From Gymnothorax reevesii (taxonomy: Eukaryota; Chordata; Actinopteri; Anguilliformes; Muraenidae), in assembly GCA_029721435.1 (NCBI GenBank), contig CM056584.1, positions 13,911,739 to 13,975,738 of the forward strand: a DNA stretch of 64,000 bases. Reading direction: 5' to 3'. Below are positions 35,634-47,685 of the stretch, piece after piece; the first letter of the stretch is position 1, and each line of letters opens with the position of its first letter. The notes under the pieces were generated by a model. It did not search any database and had not been told where the DNA came from. It saw only the letters and a program-made list of their open reading frames with translations. A program made the position numbers and the translations under genes.

Positions 35634-37622
35634 ATGGTCAGTTCACCTGATCTTCTACCTTCTGTGTCTGATTCTGTTATGGAGGGTTTAGAGCCATTCA
35701 TCACCGATGGTTCTGTCTCACTTTCACATGATTTTTCCTCATCTGCTCCTGTTCGAATTCTAAGGGATACTGGGTCTTCCCAATCTCTTATTCTTGCGAA
35801 TATTCTGCCTTTTTCGGACAAATTGTCTACTCAGGCTAATGTCCTTATTCAAGGAGTAGAATGTGGTTTTACAAGTGTACCTCTCCATAATGTTCATCTC
35901 AAATCAGGCTTGGTCTCTGGACCTGTTACTGTTGGTGTTAGGTCTTCTCTTCCTTTCAAAGGCATTCATTTGCTTCTTGGTAATGATCTTGCTGGGGATA
36001 AGGTTGTGCCCTACCCTATTGTAACTGACACTCCTTTAATTCATCAAGAATCTGACTCTATAGAGGAGAAAATTCCAGACCTCTATCCTTCATGTGCAGT
36101 TACTCGTTCTATGGCCAAAAAGGCTATTCAAGATGATGCTGATCTGGACTTTAACCTGGCTGACACCTTCATTGGGCAGACTTTTCATCAGGAACCTTCC
36201 AGTCCTGAGATGTCTGGGAAATCTTCAGACTTGTCCTTGTCAGGTCATTCTAATGACATTTTGTCTCATAAACAACTTATTCATGAGCAACAACAAGCTC
36301 GTGATCAAGCGCATCTTCGACCACAGGCTGCAAGTGAACAAGAGGCTACTCAAGTTCCTGTCTGTTTTTACTACAAACATGGTGTGCTTATGAGAAAGTG
36401 GCGTCCACCTGATGCTTCTGCAGATGAAGAGTGGATGATCACCCATAAAATTGTTCTTCCAAAGTCTTATTGTCAATATACTCTTAGTCTGGCCCATGAT
36501 AATCCTATGTCAGGTCATTTGGGTGTCAAGAAGACCCTTCAACGTGTCAGAAACCACTTCTTCTGGCCTTCCATGAGGTCTGATGTACAGGAGTATTGCA
36601 AATCCTGTCATACTTGTCAAATGGTTGGGAAGCCGAACCAGAATATTCCAAAGGCTAGACTTAAGCCCATTTCCGCTTTTGAAGAACATTTCAGTCAGAT
36701 CATCATTGACTGTGTTGGACCATTGCCGAAGACTAGATCTGGTTGTGAGTACTTACTGACTATCATGTGTGCTTCCACTCGGTTTCCTGAGGCAATTCCA
36801 CTTCGTAATATCAAGGCGAACACTATCATCAAGGCTCTTACCAAGTTTTTCTGCTTTGTTGGTCTTCCTAAGTCTATTCAGTCTGATCAAGGATCAAATT
36901 TCATGACTGGCATATTTCAACAAGTTATGCATGAGCTTGGTATTAAACAATACAGGTCATCAGCTTATCATCCTGAGACTCAAGGTGCTTTGGAGAGGTT
37001 CCATCAAACCCTGAAGAACATGATAAGGACCTACTGCCTTGACACAGAGAAAGATTGGGATGAAGGTGTCCATCTTCTTCTGTTTGCTGCCCGTGAAGCT
37101 GTTCAGGAGTCTCTTAGGTTCAATCTTTTTGAGCTCATTTTTGGGCATACAGTCCATGGACCTCTGAAGCTACTGAAGGAAAAGTTGCTCGCTGAAGATG
37201 ATGTCCCAATGAACTTGCTTCAGTATGTCTCTGACTTCCGCAATAGTCTCTCTAAGGCTTGTGACTTTGCTAAGTCTAATCTCAAAGAAGCTCAGGGCAA
37301 AATGAAAGCCAAATATGACCTTCATTCAAAAGATAGAAGTTTTAAAACTGGTGACAAAATTCTTGCACTTTTGCCAGTTCCTGGAAACCCTCTAAGAGCC
37401 CGATATTTCGGCCCTTACACTGTCAGTGGTCAGTGATCTAAATTACATAATTTCAACTCCTGGAAGGAGGAAACAAAAACAAATGTGTCACATCAACATG
37501 CTGAAAGAATACATTGACAGAGACACTCAGCAAAAGCCAGTCAATGTGGTAAATACAGTTGAACTGGAAAATTCCAAAGAAAATTGTGACAGTCCCTTTG
37601 AAAACAAACCTGGTCCAGTCTC
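35634..37622 (+). pseudogene. pol part 1: protease and integrase
   Basis: The open frame 35634-37436 (600 codons) carries a retropepsin motif (VRILRDTGSSQSLIL, about residue 41), a linker, and then integrase. The integrase has an HHCC zinc domain (HDNPMSGH ... CKSCHTC) and a catalytic core with Asp in IIIDCVGPLP, Asp in IQSDQGSNF and Glu in AYHPETQGALERFH. A frameshift near 37432 moves the C-terminal strand region (KVSDLNYIIS, CHINMLKEYID) to another frame. There is no RT between protease and integrase. Confidence 0.9.
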
Positions 37623-38050
37623 TTAACGGCTTTGCCCCAGCTTATTTATCTGAGCTTTTAACTGTCCGGCAGCCTGATAGGGCTCTGAGGTCGGCGAACC
37701 AGCGTCTGTTGGAAGTGCCCAGGTCACGTTATAAACACTGGGGTGACAGAGCCTTTTTCTGTAGCTGCCCCCAGGCTCTGGAATAAACTCCCCACAAAAA
37801 TGCGCCTGATCTCTGACCTGAGCCTTTTTAAATCTAATTTGAAAAAATATTTATTTAGGATGGCTTTTAATACCCAGTGATATGATGACACTTTAGCTTA
37901 TTTTCTACTTGATTTTATTTGATTTTTTCATTGCAATTTTTTTTTTTTTTTAATTGCTTTTATTTATTATTCTATTGTAAAGCACTTTGGTTCAACGAAC
38001 GGTTGTTGTAAAGTGCTGTATAAATAAAGTACAATTACAAAAAGTACAAT
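37623..38050 (+). mobile_element. 5'-truncated LINE inserted in pol
   Basis: It encodes only the C-terminal end of a LINE ORF2 (NGFAPAYLSELLTVRQPDRA, LRSANQRLLEVPRSRYKHWG) and its 3' UTR, ending with the typical fish tail AAAGTGCTGTATAAATAAAG and short AAGTACAATTAC repeats. It resembles L2/CR1/Rex-type elements of the Jockey/CR1 assemblage. It interrupts the LTR element between integrase and RT. Confidence 0.8.
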
Positions 38051-39510
38051 TACAGTCAAACTTGAAAATTCAGAAATTCTTCAAAATATTGACAGCAAGT
38101 TATCCCACCTGGATCCATTTCAACAACAACAGCTAAAGCAGCTCATATTTGAATATAATCACATATTCCCTGACGTTCCATCAAGGACTGATTTGGTTTA
38201 CCATGATGTCATCCTACAAGATGATGCCAAGCCTGTAAAACAGCATCCCGACAGAATGAATCCAGAGAAGCAGAAATACCTTAAACAGGAAGTCAAATAA
38301 CTGCTTGAAAATGACTTTGTTGAACCAAGTAACAGTGACTGGAGTTCTCCATGCATCCTAGTTCCGAAACCCAATGGAACATATAGAATGGTGACAGACA
38401 ACAGGAAAGCGAATGCTCTATCAAAAACGGACTCATATCCTATACCCGGGATTGATGACTGCATTGACAAAGTTGGACAGTGAAAGTATGTCACAAAATT
38501 TGATCTGCTCAAGGGCTTCTGGCAGATCCCTCTTAACAGATAGAGCAAAGGAGATCTCTGCCTTCGTCACGCCAGATGGATTTTACCAATACAAGGTCAT
38601 GCCATTTGGAATGAAAAATTCTCCGGCCACCTTCCAACGTCTGGTAAACAGAGTAATTGCTGGACTACCGGGATGTGAGGCCTATATCGATGACATAATC
38701 ATCACCAGCGACAGCTTCCAAGAGCACCTCACCTACATCAGAAACTTCTTTCAGAGAGTGAGTTATGCCAAGCTGACTATCAACCTTGTTAAAAGTGACT
38801 TTTGTAAAGCTACAGTAGTTTACTTAGGTCATGTTGTAGGACTGGGTCAAGTCAAACCAATTGATGCAAAAGTAAAAGTTATCACTGAATTTCCTGAGCC
38901 AACAACTAAAAGACAGCTCATGAGATTTCTAGGGATGGCTGGCTACTACAGAAAATTCTGTGAAAATTTCTCTATCATTTCTGAACCTTTGACAAATTTA
39001 CTGAAGAAAAATGCAAAATTTGTTTGGGATGAAAAATGTCAAAATTCATTTGACCAGCTGAAAGCTATTCTCAAAAATGCACCAGTTCTCTTATCTCCCC
39101 GTTTCAAAAAGGAGTTCAAGTTGGCCGTTGATGCCAGTGACATTGGTGCAGGTGCAGTTTTACTGCAAGAAGACACTAATGGAGTAGATCATCCTGTTTG
39201 TAACTTTTCCAAAAAGTTTGATAAACATCAGAAAAACTACTCAACAATTGAAAAAGAATGTTTGGCACTTGTTTTGGCTTTACAACATTTTGAAGTCTAT
39301 TTGACTTGTTCAGCTACTTCCATCAAGGTCTTCAGTGATCACAATCCCCTCAGGTTCTTGCATAAGATCAAAAACAAGAATCAAAGATTACTGAGATGGA
39401 GTTTGCTTTTGCAAGAGTATGATTTGAATATTTCTCGCATCAGGGGAAAAGATATTGTAATCCCAGATACACTTTCACTTTTTATTTCTTTATTTGATTG
39501 TGAAAAATAT
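38051..39510 (+). pseudogene. pol part 2: reverse transcriptase and RNase H
   Basis: RT begins with PDVPSRTDLVYHDVILQDDA and DFVEPSNSDWSSPCILVPKP and has the active-site block AYIDDIIITSDS. RNase H follows with LAVDASDIGAGAVLLQED, YSTIEKECLALVLAL and VFSDHNPLRFL. The first part (38051-38545) contains in-frame stops and frameshifts, for example TAA near 38298 and TGA near 38481; the rest (38413-39630) is open. A 40-codon low-complexity tail follows RNase H. Confidence 0.9.
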
Positions 39511-39670
39511 GATTTTAATTTTCTATTTGATTGTGAGACTTGCACTGGTTGTTATGTATATGATTGTTATCATGATAAAGGATACGTTTGCGTTAAGTTC
39601 AAGATTGTTCTGATTATAAAACTCTGTTAATTTTAACAAAAGAAAGCATTCATCAAACCTTTCTTTTCTT

Positions 39671-39682
39671 AAAGAGGGGAGG
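39671..39682 (+). promoter_or_regulatory. Polypurine tract
   Basis: AAAGAGGGGAGG lies immediately before the TGTTATG of the 3' LTR and would prime plus-strand synthesis. Confidence 0.85.
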
Positions 39683-40264
39683 TGTTATGTATGAGTATTT
39701 TTTGTACAGGATTATATTTCATTTGTAAATGAAGATTTGTTACATGCTGTTTTGCTGCCTTGCTGGTCAGCTATATTTATTTTGTTCATTTGGCACTCTC
39801 TGGTGGCGTATCTGTAAAATCATTCAGAAAAGTGATTTCTAGAAGCTTCTGGCACTTTCCTGCTTGGAGGGGGCGGGATTTCCCTAGAATCCTGTGGATC
39901 TTTCTAGAAGGTTGCTAGTCTATATAAATGCTGTGATTTTGAGCAGAGAGCAGACAGCAGAATAGAGCAGAGCAGAAACAGAGTTTTGTTTTGGCAACAG
40001 TTAAATAGTGGCATTGGAGTGTTATTAGAGAATTGAATAGTGGATATATTTTTTTGTACAACTTTTTTTTGTGAAGAATAAATTTGTTTTTGTTGTACTT
40101 TCTGGATTGGCAAGCTGTTCAGGGTGGGTCCCTGCCTTTGCCCGTAGTCAGCTGGGATAGGCTCCAGCTCGCTCCGTGACCCTAGTGAGGAATAAGCGGG
40201 TATAGAAAATGGATGGATGGATGTACTTTCTGGTTTTCTTTGTGATTTTTTTCAAGTCATAACA
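39683..40264 (+). repeat. 3' LTR, enlarged by an insertion
   Basis: It starts TGTTATG and ends CATAACA like the 5' LTR but is 582 bp, because of a 116-bp insertion at 40106-40221 with its target duplication and a small internal duplication near 39945-39970. Confidence 0.92.
40106..40221 (+). mobile_element. LINE/SINE tail insertion in the 3' LTR
   Basis: The sequence contains AGCTGGGATAGGCTCCAGCT and GTATAGAAAATGGATGGATG, the widespread fish L2-type 3' tail ending in GGATGGATG repeats. It is flanked by a perfect 12-bp target duplication TGTACTTTCTGG (40094-40105 and 40222-40233). Confidence 0.9.
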
Positions 40265-40716
40265 AAGCCACTTTGTAATTAGAGTGGTCTGTAACTGAAG
40301 AGGCTCATTTGTGGCCAGTGTTTGTCAAATATCTACAACTGGTCACCTCCTCCTCCTTGTTCTCTCTCTCTCTCCGTTTCTTCTTCCTTTGCAGATTATT
40401 TATTTATTATGTTTATCAAGTTCACGTATTGTGGCATAGTGTATTATGACCAGCTAAGCTGGGAGAACTTGTTTTCCTTCCTAAATTGATGAGCTCTCCT
40501 GCTTCTTTTATCGCTTGCATGTCCTTTTTCCCTTTCCCACCCATCTCTTAATTTCCTCTTCTTCTGTTACATTTTCCTTCACCTTCCGCCCTAGCTTTCT
40601 CCCCTCCCGTTCGCTCTCTGGTCCAGCTGTGGGTCACCTAAGCTGTAATACCCTGTCCGACCAGTAGAGGTCAGCTGGCAGCGTCTCGGTGTCTTAATTT
40701 GCCCTCTCTCTACCAG
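40265..40716 (+). other. Upstream intron/flank of CANT1 copy B
   Basis: Pyrimidine-rich sequence ending at a splice acceptor (CTCTCTACCAG, 40716) before the first coding exon. From 40671 it matches position 1 of the window. No upstream exon was recognised. Confidence 0.5.
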
Positions 40717-41693
40717 GCATTTCTGCGGCCCGCCCTTCCGCATTGGTACCGCGCATCACACTCGGGAGCCTTCCGGTGCTCTCCTCCATGACCAAGAGCA
40801 TGGACTCCCGCTTTCGGCTCCGCTGGCGCGCCATCGCGGCCGCGATCGCCGCGCTCGCCGTGTTCCTCCTGCTCTACGCGCACTGGACCGGGGGCAGAAT
40901 CACCTCCCGGCCATTCGGCACCAACCACAACAGGGCGGAGACGGGGCCTGGAGGAACGGGGCGCTACAAGGACACCTACCCGCTGTCCCCTCCCGAACGC
41001 ACAGCTAAGGGGGTCCGCGATCGCATCGGCGTGATCACCGACCTGGACACAGCCTCGCACAAGCCCAAGGGCCACACCTGGTTTAGCTACCTACGCCGTG
41101 GGCACCTGCTGGTGTCGGAGAGCGGAGACCAGGTGGCAGTGGAGTGGGATGAAGAGAGGGTGGTGCTGGAAAGCCACCTGGCTGAGAAGGGGCGGGGCAT
41201 GGAGCTGTCCGAGCTGCTAGCCTTTAACGGGCACCTGTACAGCGTGGACGACCGCACAGGTGTGGTCTATCACATTGAGGGCAATAAGGCTGTTCCCTGA
41301 GTCATCCTTCCTGATGGAGATGGGTCCGTCTCTAAAGGTCAGCGGAGTAACTGGGGTGGGAGAAGGGTGACTATTTAGGTCTCTTTTCCTTTTATAACAT
41401 TGTTTATGGTAGTCTCCAATTCTTTCTGAACATGTCTGTCATTTAAGAGTAATCTTCACATCACAGTTATTAGACATATAGGGCTCCCCAACAGAAAAGG
41501 TTTCATCAAAATCGGAAGAGGGCGCATGGAGAACCTTGACCTCCCAAAATGCCAAATTTCACTTTTTCTCTCACTGAAGCACCACCTACTGTATCTGCTT
41601 GCCCTCTCAAAATCCCACGCTTAATTTGTGTTGATTGTGTCAAGGACATCCCATGGTATCACATTATGAATGATGTGGCATAATAACGTTAAT

Positions 41694-42028
41694 GGTAGTT
41701 CGTCAGACTACAAAAGTAACTAAACGTTACGAGGGCATTTTATTTTATACCACATATAGAGGGGAATATTATGTCATTACTGTTGGTTAGTTTTCACCTA
41801 CCGGTGCGTCTGAATCTGACTCCATTGACTCGTTTCACTCTCCTATGAAAAAAATATTGCGTGCAGCGTGAGGAAGTGAGCAGTGCGAGTGAAACGGGTC
41901 ATTGGTGTCAAATTCAGAGGCACCAGTAAGTGACAACTAACCAACAGTAATTAAATAATATTCAGTTCTATATGTGGTATAAAATGCCATTGTAACGTTT
42001 AGTTACCTTCGTAGTCTGACGAACTACC
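41694..42028. repeat. Fold-back MITE in CANT1 intron 1 (unit B)
   Basis: Same element as 1070-1404, with left end GGTAGTTCGTCAGACTAC and right end GTCTGACGAACTACC. The ends here are more perfectly complementary than in unit A. Confidence 0.85.
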
Positions 42029-42981
42029 AGTTATATTTTTTTTCGTAGGAGAAGTCTGGCAATCGGGGGAGGGGGAAGAGGGTGGGAAAGAGGGTGGGAA
42101 GAGGGTGGGACTTTGGAGGGGGGCGGAGTTGTTCATGTTCAAATTTTTACTGAGTGCTGTAAGACTTCCCAGAAAGGTAAGAATTGCTTTAACCCCACAA
42201 TATTGGGGTTGATCTTTTGGTTTCTCTCTTGGTTTTGTGAAAATGAGCTGGCGCTGCTCTTTCTCAAGGCTCAGCTATGCCCCCTGCTGGAGCAGGGTCA
42301 GCACTGCAGAAGTTCCTATTTCAAGTGAGGAACCGAAGTTGCTAGCCTTATCACCGTACCTTTAAAAACCTCTTTCCTTCCACTCTTCCAGGGTTCAAAG
42401 CAGAGTGGCTGGCAGTGAAGGACGAACACATGTATGTGGGCGGGTTGGGGAAGGAGTGGACCACTACCACGGGGGAGTTTGTCAACGACAACCCCGAGTG
42501 GGTGAAGGTGGTGGGTTTCCGTGGCGACGTGCGGCATGAGAACTGGGTGCCGCAGTACAAGTCTCTGCGAATTGCGGCTGGCATCAAACCCCCAGGTGAG
42601 GGACACACTGTGTGCGGCGGCCTGCACTCCTCCGCATGCTCTCCCTCGTTCTTTTCAGCCCTGCTGCTTCCTCTCTCTGGCTCTCTTCGATTATCCCTCT
42701 TTTCTCTCTGAGACCACACCGTCTGTTCGCTCCCTTTCTTTCTCTACTCCCCCTCTCATCATGCTGCCCCCTCCCCGAGTTACTCGCTCCTCTTTTTTCA
42801 CTTTCTTACGCGTTGTCTTTGTCATTTTCTCTCACTCATACTCACTAATCTCATTTTCCTCACCGGTATTCTCTCCCTCTCCATTTGTGCTCGTCTGTCT
42901 GAGGGAGCTGTTGGTTGGATTGTTGCAGTTTAGTAGTTTTAGTTCTTCAACAATGTCCAAATAAGACAGGTTTTAAATCTT

Positions 42982-43020
42982 AGTCTCTCTCTCTCTCTCT
43001 CTCTATCTCTCACTTCTTCC

Positions 43021-43051
<31 letters not shown>

Positions 43052-43250
43052 ACACTCCCTCCCTCTCTCTCTCCCTCTCTTTCTCCTTCTCTCTCTCTTT
43101 CTCTTTCTCTCTCTCTCTGTCACTTCCTCCTTCTTTCTCTCTCTCTGTCTCTCTCTCTCTCTTTCACTTCCTCCTTCTTTCTCTCTCTCTGTCTCTCTCT
43201 CTCTCTTTCACTTCCTCCTTCTTTCTCTCTCTCTGTCTCTCTCTCTCTAG
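42982..43250. repeat. Expanded TC microsatellite, left of the LINE
   Basis: TC repeats with recurring CACTTCCTCCTTCTTTCTCT modules (at about 43123, 43167 and 43209; period about 42-44). The unit A counterpart is about 100 bases and lacks these modules. Confidence 0.9.
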
Positions 43251-43723
43251 ACAGTGCTGAGGTGGGAACGGTTTCGGCCGTGGAGGAAAACTCAGGACAG
43301 TGCAGCGAGGGGGCGGACGCTGGAGTTGCGGGTGGTCATGAGGAGGGCAGTGTAGTTGTGGAGGGGGGGCAGGATGCGGAGATGAAGGAGGTCGGACCCG
43401 GGGCAGGTGGGGGACCTAGCAGTGTGCAGGAGGAGGAGGAGGGGGGGGAGCTCTCCGACTCCTCGACTGTTTCAGATGTGCATACGAGTCAAGTGGGAGA
43501 TGGTGCTCAATACAGTTTCACCGAGATCAGTGGTTTTTTGGATACGACGAAGGGGAAAACGGTTAATGTTCTGGATTTTTTCTCTGACGGGGAAAAGTTT
43601 CTGCGATCAGCGAGACATTATATGAAAACGATGAGCATTGATATGCTCTCACCCCAAAAAAGGTTTCGTCTTAAAAAACAGTGTACTGCTATGAGAAAAT
43701 GTTTGTCTTCATTAAAGTGTTGA
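43251..43723 (+). pseudogene. LINE ORF1, 5'-truncated
   Basis: The frame is open from the truncation point to a TGA at 43721. The protein is acidic and Gly/Glu-rich (EEEEGGELSDSSTVSD), with a C-terminal region NVLDFFSDGEKFLRSARHYM and KKQCTAMRKCLSSLKC. No start or RNA-binding domain remains. ORF2 begins in a new frame at once. Confidence 0.7.
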
Positions 43724-46700
43724 ATGAAAATGTTTGTTTCATTTTGTGGAATATTCTTTTCATTGTTGCTTCGCTCTTTTCTTTTCTTTCTCCCTGTAAT
43801 GGAGGGTTTTGCGGTGGGCTCCCTTAATCTGAACGGTGCTAGAGACGGTGTGAAGAGGGGCGCGGCTTTTGAGGTTGCAAAGCAAAAGAAGTTAAATGTC
43901 TTCTTTTTGCAGGAGACGCACAGTGATGCGGAAAATGAGGCGGACTGGAAACTCGGGTGGGAAGGCGGGTGTTTTTTGAGCCATGGGTACAATTTTAGTG
44001 CGGGAGTCGCAATTTTATGTTCGCCTGACTTCGAGGGCGGGGTGCTCTGGAGCGAGGAGGTGGTGAAGGGACGTCTGCTGATTGTGCAAATTAAAATAAG
44101 AGGTGTAACGTGTGTGTTTTTAAATATTTATGCCCCAAACACTGGTTCTGAAAGAGAAATTTTCTTTAACATTTTACATCAGGAATTGGAAAAAATCTCG
44201 GACTTGGATACCGTTGTTGTGCTTGGGGGTGATTGGAACTGCACATTAGAATTTACCGTTGATAGGAATGGGCAAGAACCCCATTTAAGATCAGCAGAGG
44301 TTCTTTCAAATCTAATAAAAACAGGAAACGTTTGTGACGTATGGAGGAAACAGCACCCAGCTGTGAGACAGAACACTTGGGTGAAGTGCACAGAAGGAAA
44401 TGTCTCTGCAGCCCGCTTGGATAGATTTTATATTTCTAGAGCTTTTAGGAATCGTGTTTTTAAATCAAGTATTTATCCTGTAGGTTTTACTGATCACCAC
44501 TTAATCACTTTGACACTGTTACTGCAAGAAATGGGCAGGAGTAAAACCTATTGGAAATTGAATGTTAAATTGTTGCATGACATGGATTTCTGTGCCAGAT
44601 TTGAAACTTTTTGGGGTATGTGGAAGGCGGAAAAGGATAATTTTGCCTGTCGCAGCCTATGGTGGGAGGTGGGGAAGGCCCAAATTAGGATTTTCTGTCA
44701 GAATTACTCTGCTTACAGCACTGCTGTTATTAGAAGAGCTGTGAAAACTCTCGAAATGGAAATTTCTGATGCTGAAAACGAAATGGTTAACAATAAGAAT
44801 ACTGGACTGGTGGGTGTTTTGAAGGAGAAGAAAAAAAGTTTGGGGAGTATTTTAAATGAAAAAGCAAAGGGTGCTCTTGTGAGATCAAGATTTGCATCAT
44901 TTAATGATATGGATGCTCCAAGCTCTCTTTTTTTCAATTTGGAAAAAAAGGTTGTAACCTCAAACGAAATGCGTTGCATTCAGCTTCCTGGTGGGAGGGT
45001 GACGGTTGACCCGGGAGAAATTCGGGATGCAGCATCAGAGTTTTATACAGAGTTGTTTAGAGCTGAGAGGGTGGATGGGCCACGGATTTCTCTTCTCCAT
45101 GAAGGTTTACCACAATTATATCCTGAAGATAGGGCAGCGTTAGACACTGCTCTGTCCCTCCAGGAGCTCACTGAGGCCCTGGGACAAATGGCACCTGGTC
45201 GGGCTCCAGGCATCGAAGGGCTACATGCAGAATTTTATAAAAAGTTCTGGGGTTTTATGGGTGAGGATTTTTATGAAGTTTTAATGGATTGCAAGACCCA
45301 AGGAGAGCTCCCTCTGAGCTGTCGTAGGGCTGTACTGAGCCTTCTGCCAAAGAAAGGAGACCTTAGCTTACTGAGAAACTGGCGTCCTGTGGCTCTTCTT
45401 TGCTCAGATTTTAAAATGGTTTCTAAGGTAATTGCAAATAGGATGAAGAGTGTTTTAGCCACAATAGTGCATAAGGACCAATCCTATTGCATTCCTGGTC
45501 GTACAATCAGGGACAACTTGTTTTTACTCAGGGATACTCTGGATTTAACTAGATTTTGCAATCTAAACTTTGGCTTACTGGCAATAGACCAGGAAAAAGC
45601 CTTCGATAGGGTTGATCATGGGTACCTTTTGAAGACCTTGAGGGCTTTTGGGTTTGGGGAAGGTGTGGTCTCATGGGTGGGGACTCATGTATACTGAAGT
45701 GTCTTGTATGGTGAGGGCAGCAGGGGGGCTGACTAAACCAGTGAATGTGCAGAGAGGCATCAGGCAGGGGTGTCCTCTGTCAGGAATTTTGTATACTCTG
45801 GCCATTGAGCCATTACTGTGTCAATTGCGGAGAAGGGTGGGAGGGTTGAAAGTGCCAGGTGTTTTATCTGGTAGGGATGCAATTAAGGTCTCAGCTTATG
45901 CTGACGATATAACAGTGTTTCTATCAAAAAAAGAGGACTTGAGTGCACTGGAAAGGTGCATTAAAATATATGAGCAGGCTTCCTCTGCCAGGGTCAACTG
46001 GGGGAAGAGCGAGGCACTACTATGTGGGATGTGGCAGGATGGGGTTCCTCCCACTTTACCTGGGAATGTGGCCTGGAAGAGGGAGGGTCTGAAGGTTCTG
46101 GGGGTGTACTTGGGCACGAAGCAGTACATAATGAAAAACTGGGAGGGTGCTCTGGACAAGGCATGCGCCAGGATGTCTAGGTGGAAATGGCTTCTGTCTC
46201 AAGTGTCTTATAGGGGGAGAGTGCTGATCCTTAACAACTTGATTGTTTCCGCTCTGTGGCATAAACTTGCTGTTTTAACACCACCGAAAGGGTTTTTAGA
46301 ATCATTGCAAAAAGCTGTGGTGAATTTCTTCTGGTCGGGGCAGCACTGGCTCAGGGCAGCGGTGCTGTATTTGCCCCTGCAGGAAGGAGGGCAGGGTCTG
46401 ATTGACGTGGAGAGTCGGGCTACGACTTTCCTTCTGCAGGCAGCACAGAGACTGTTGTACCACGTGGATGTGAGCTGGAGAGAGACGGCCTGTGCGCTGC
46501 TCAGGAGGGCAGGTGGTTGGGGCCTGGATCGGCACTTGTTTTTAATGGATCTCAAAGGAACTAATGTCTTAGGCCTGACTGATTTTTACGGCTCTGTGCT
46601 TAGGGCCTGGACAGAGACTCTCGATGTTCAGAGAGGGGCCTCCTGGGGCCTAGAGGAGCCTCTCTTCCACAACTCGTTGCTGAAACTCGGGCCGCTCATG

Positions 46701-47685
46701 ATGGCTGGTCTGAGGGGCCGGTTCATTAGGGCTGGTGTCACCAAGTTGGGGCACCTGTGGAGCATGGAGGGTAACCGCTGGAGAGACGCACAGGACATTG
46801 CTTCAAGGCTGGGGGTGCACTCTGTGCGGCTGGTGGAGCAGGTCCTGAGGCGCGTCCAGGCAGCTGTGTCTTCCTTTCCTGTTGGAGAGGGTGCTGCTTT
46901 TGAATCGGGGAACACAGACCGCCCCCTTTTCCCGCCAGTCACTGTGCAGGCGGCGTGGGGGGACTGGCAGGAGGATTTGGGGAAAATTTTAACTTTTAAG
47001 ACACCACTGCTGGGTAGTTTTGATGCTGTTGGAAAAAAGGCTCTGTATTTGGTGGTTGTTAAGGTTCGGCACTCTCCCCATCTCGGGGGGGTGAGGGCGG
47101 GCGTTTGGCAGGGTTTGGGGCAGAACTTTTTTCCTGCTGTGAGGAACTGGCGGCTGCTCTATAAAGCTCCGCTGCCCAAAAGGTCTGGTGACCTCCAGTG
47201 GAGGCTTATTCATGGAGCCATAGCCACTAATAGACACCTGGCGCATTTGGACCCAGATCTTGGGACGGCTTGTCCGTTCTGTGGAGAGGAGGAGTCCGTT
47301 GCTCATCTGTTCTTGCACTGTACGCGGTTAGTGGGGCTGTTTATGTTGTTGGAGGACCTGTGTGGGAGGCTTGGGGTGGGCTGGAATTTCGGGATTTTTA
47401 TTCTGGGTCCAGGTTATAATTTTAAAAATAAATATAAACACTCTGGCTAATTTTTTGTTTGGGCAAGCTAAATTGGCTATTTGGTTGACCACGAGAAATA
47501 GGATTAAATACGGGCAGGTCACGGAGCCACGGCTGGTGTTCAGGGGGATGGTTTTGGAACGGCTGAAAATTGAATATATGTATTTTAATGTGACAAATAA
47601 TGTTAATTTATTTCAAAAGATTTGGTGTGTCAATGATGCTGTATGTTCTATTGGTGGTGAAGGGGGCTATCAAGTGTGTTTTTAG
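43724..47685 (+). pseudogene. LINE ORF2: APE endonuclease, RT, zinc knuckle (two frameshifts)
   Basis: The endonuclease starts near 43802 (FAVGSLNLNGARDG), with FFLQETHSD, LGGDWNCT and FTDHHLITL holding the catalytic residues typical of APE-like nucleases. The RT has LSLLPKKGDLSLLRNWRPVA, AIDQEKAFDRVDH, GIRQGCPLSGILYT and AYADDITVF. The C-terminal CPFCGEEESVAHLFLHC is a CX2CX7HX4C knuckle. A frameshift near 45676-45690 separates VVSWV from LMYTEVSC, and a second near 47435 separates NFKNKYK from TLANFLFGQ. The rest is open, so the copy looks young but inactive. Confidence 0.88.

Larger units (their letters stand above)
33897..40264 (+). mobile_element. Gmr1-like LTR retrotransposon (Ty3/gypsy group)
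   Basis: Complete layout: 5' LTR, tRNA-Gln primer binding site, gag, protease, integrase, reverse transcriptase, RNase H, polypurine tract, 3' LTR. Integrase precedes RT, the Ty1/copia-like order that defines Gmr1-type elements inside Ty3/gypsy. All coding parts carry stops or frameshifts, and two other retroelements have inserted into it. The flanks AATAC and AAGCC do not form a target-site duplication. Confidence 0.9.

Noticed and set aside
46208..46555. Antisense ORFs over the LINE ORF2
   Set aside because: Shadow frames of the RT coding sequence.
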